From assembly GCA_963764205.1 (NCBI GenBank), contig CAVXRN010000002.1, forward strand, positions 1,240,001-1,304,000: a stretch of 64,000 nt of DNA, given 5' to 3'. This stretch comes from Chersky-840 sp963764205 (lineage in GTDB: Bacteria; Actinomycetota; Acidimicrobiia; Acidimicrobiales; UBA8190). Below the pieces are notes generated by a model. The model saw only the letters and a list, made by a program, of their open reading frames with translations, made no database searches and was not told the origin of the DNA. The stretch's first letter is position 1; each line of letters starts with the position of its first letter. This document shows positions 63,805 through 64,000 of the stretch, piece by piece. The translations under genes were made by a program, and so were the position numbers.

Positions 63805-64000
63805 TCACAAACGGGCGAGCAACTCGGCCTTCTTGGAGGCGAACTCCTCGTCGCTGACGATGCCGCGCCGTCGGAGCTCGTCGAGCTGCACCAAGCGGTC
63901 GGCGACGGTGTCCTCGCCGATGTGGATCCGAGGCACGGGCTCGGTGCCCGAGGGGGGGGTGTCCTCGGCCCACGACCCGCCCGACCCCGACCCACCGGAT
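63805..64000 (-). CDS. SHOCT-domain protein (partial, 5' end outside window)
   Basis: The C-terminal 64 residues of a leftward gene entering from the right edge: a Gly/Ser-rich linker, then VADRLVQLDELRRRGIVSDEEFASKKAELLARL, a textbook SHOCT domain. SHOCT segments are C-terminal add-ons of many membrane and DNA-associated proteins, so the full protein cannot be named. Confidence 0.8.
   Translation of the reverse strand, partial: SGGSGSGGSWAEDTPPSGTEPVPRIHIGEDTVADRLVQLDELRRRGIVSDEEFASKKAELLARL

Overview
The window is GC-rich bacterial DNA with dense, often overlapping genes. Many starts are GTG or TTG, and stop/start pairs are repeatedly fused as GTGA or ATGA. Mycothiol S-conjugate amidase, DUF2469, a SepIVA-like protein beside the DUF177/rpmF pair, PspA-HtpX-PspAB, a DevR-like regulator and GTP-type PEP carboxykinase all point to Actinomycetota. 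A deep lineage such as Acidimicrobiia is my inference, not something proved here.

Layout. 0-7.4 kb: mycothiol detoxification, a PspA/HtpX/PspAB membrane-stress operon, then a leftward run ending in fumC (DUF6687-like protein, pterin dehydratase, cyclic-nucleotide-binding protein, DUF2510-like protein). 7.4-12.3 kb: a leftward, translationally coupled catabolic-looking cassette (LLM flavin oxidoreductase, SDR, SGNH hydrolase, IclR regulator, SDR) with a 22-bp near-palindrome in front. 12.4-19.1 kb: alanine dehydrogenase, NYN protein, GGDEF-EAL protein, DprA and ComM.

19.1-29.6 kb is a metal-homeostasis region with less extreme GC. A copper-type P1B ATPase is coupled to a BlaI/CopY-family repressor that carries a seven-cysteine N-terminal tail. 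Divergent from them are two membrane proteins and a lipoprotein, and a perfect TACTACG/CGTAGTA palindrome lies between the two arms. This block is bracketed by two diverged direct repeats that look like remnants of one coding sequence. Next come a zinc/manganese-type ABC importer with two permeases and a divergent Fur/Zur regulator, separated by a second strong palindrome. A truncated nucleotide cyclase follows.

30.3-51.4 kb is a leftward housekeeping block: lipoprotein, enoyl-CoA hydratase, yraN, DUF2469, rplS, trmD, rimM, KH protein, rpsP, ffh, ftsY, smc, mutM, rnc, acpP, plsX, rpmF, DUF177, SepIVA-like, coaD, rsmD, recG and a FakA-like DAK2 protein. It combines translation, SRP targeting, chromosome condensation, repair and lipid precursor synthesis. 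rpmB diverges at its head.

51.7-55.1 kb is an unusual cytochrome b module: a small membrane protein, a cytochrome b6-like protein and two related two-helix membrane proteins. Beyond it lie a DevR-like regulator, thiL, pckG, an MFS transporter, a CaiB-family racemase, an alpha/beta hydrolase, galK and a truncated SHOCT gene.

Between about 37.7 and 61.3 kb nine genes, several normally essential, carry single-base frameshifts. I count 14, of which 12 are consistent with +1 insertions, often at GCGC/CGCG. This looks like consensus error rather than gene decay. Four short tandem repeats, three of them reaching into coding sequence, also stand out.
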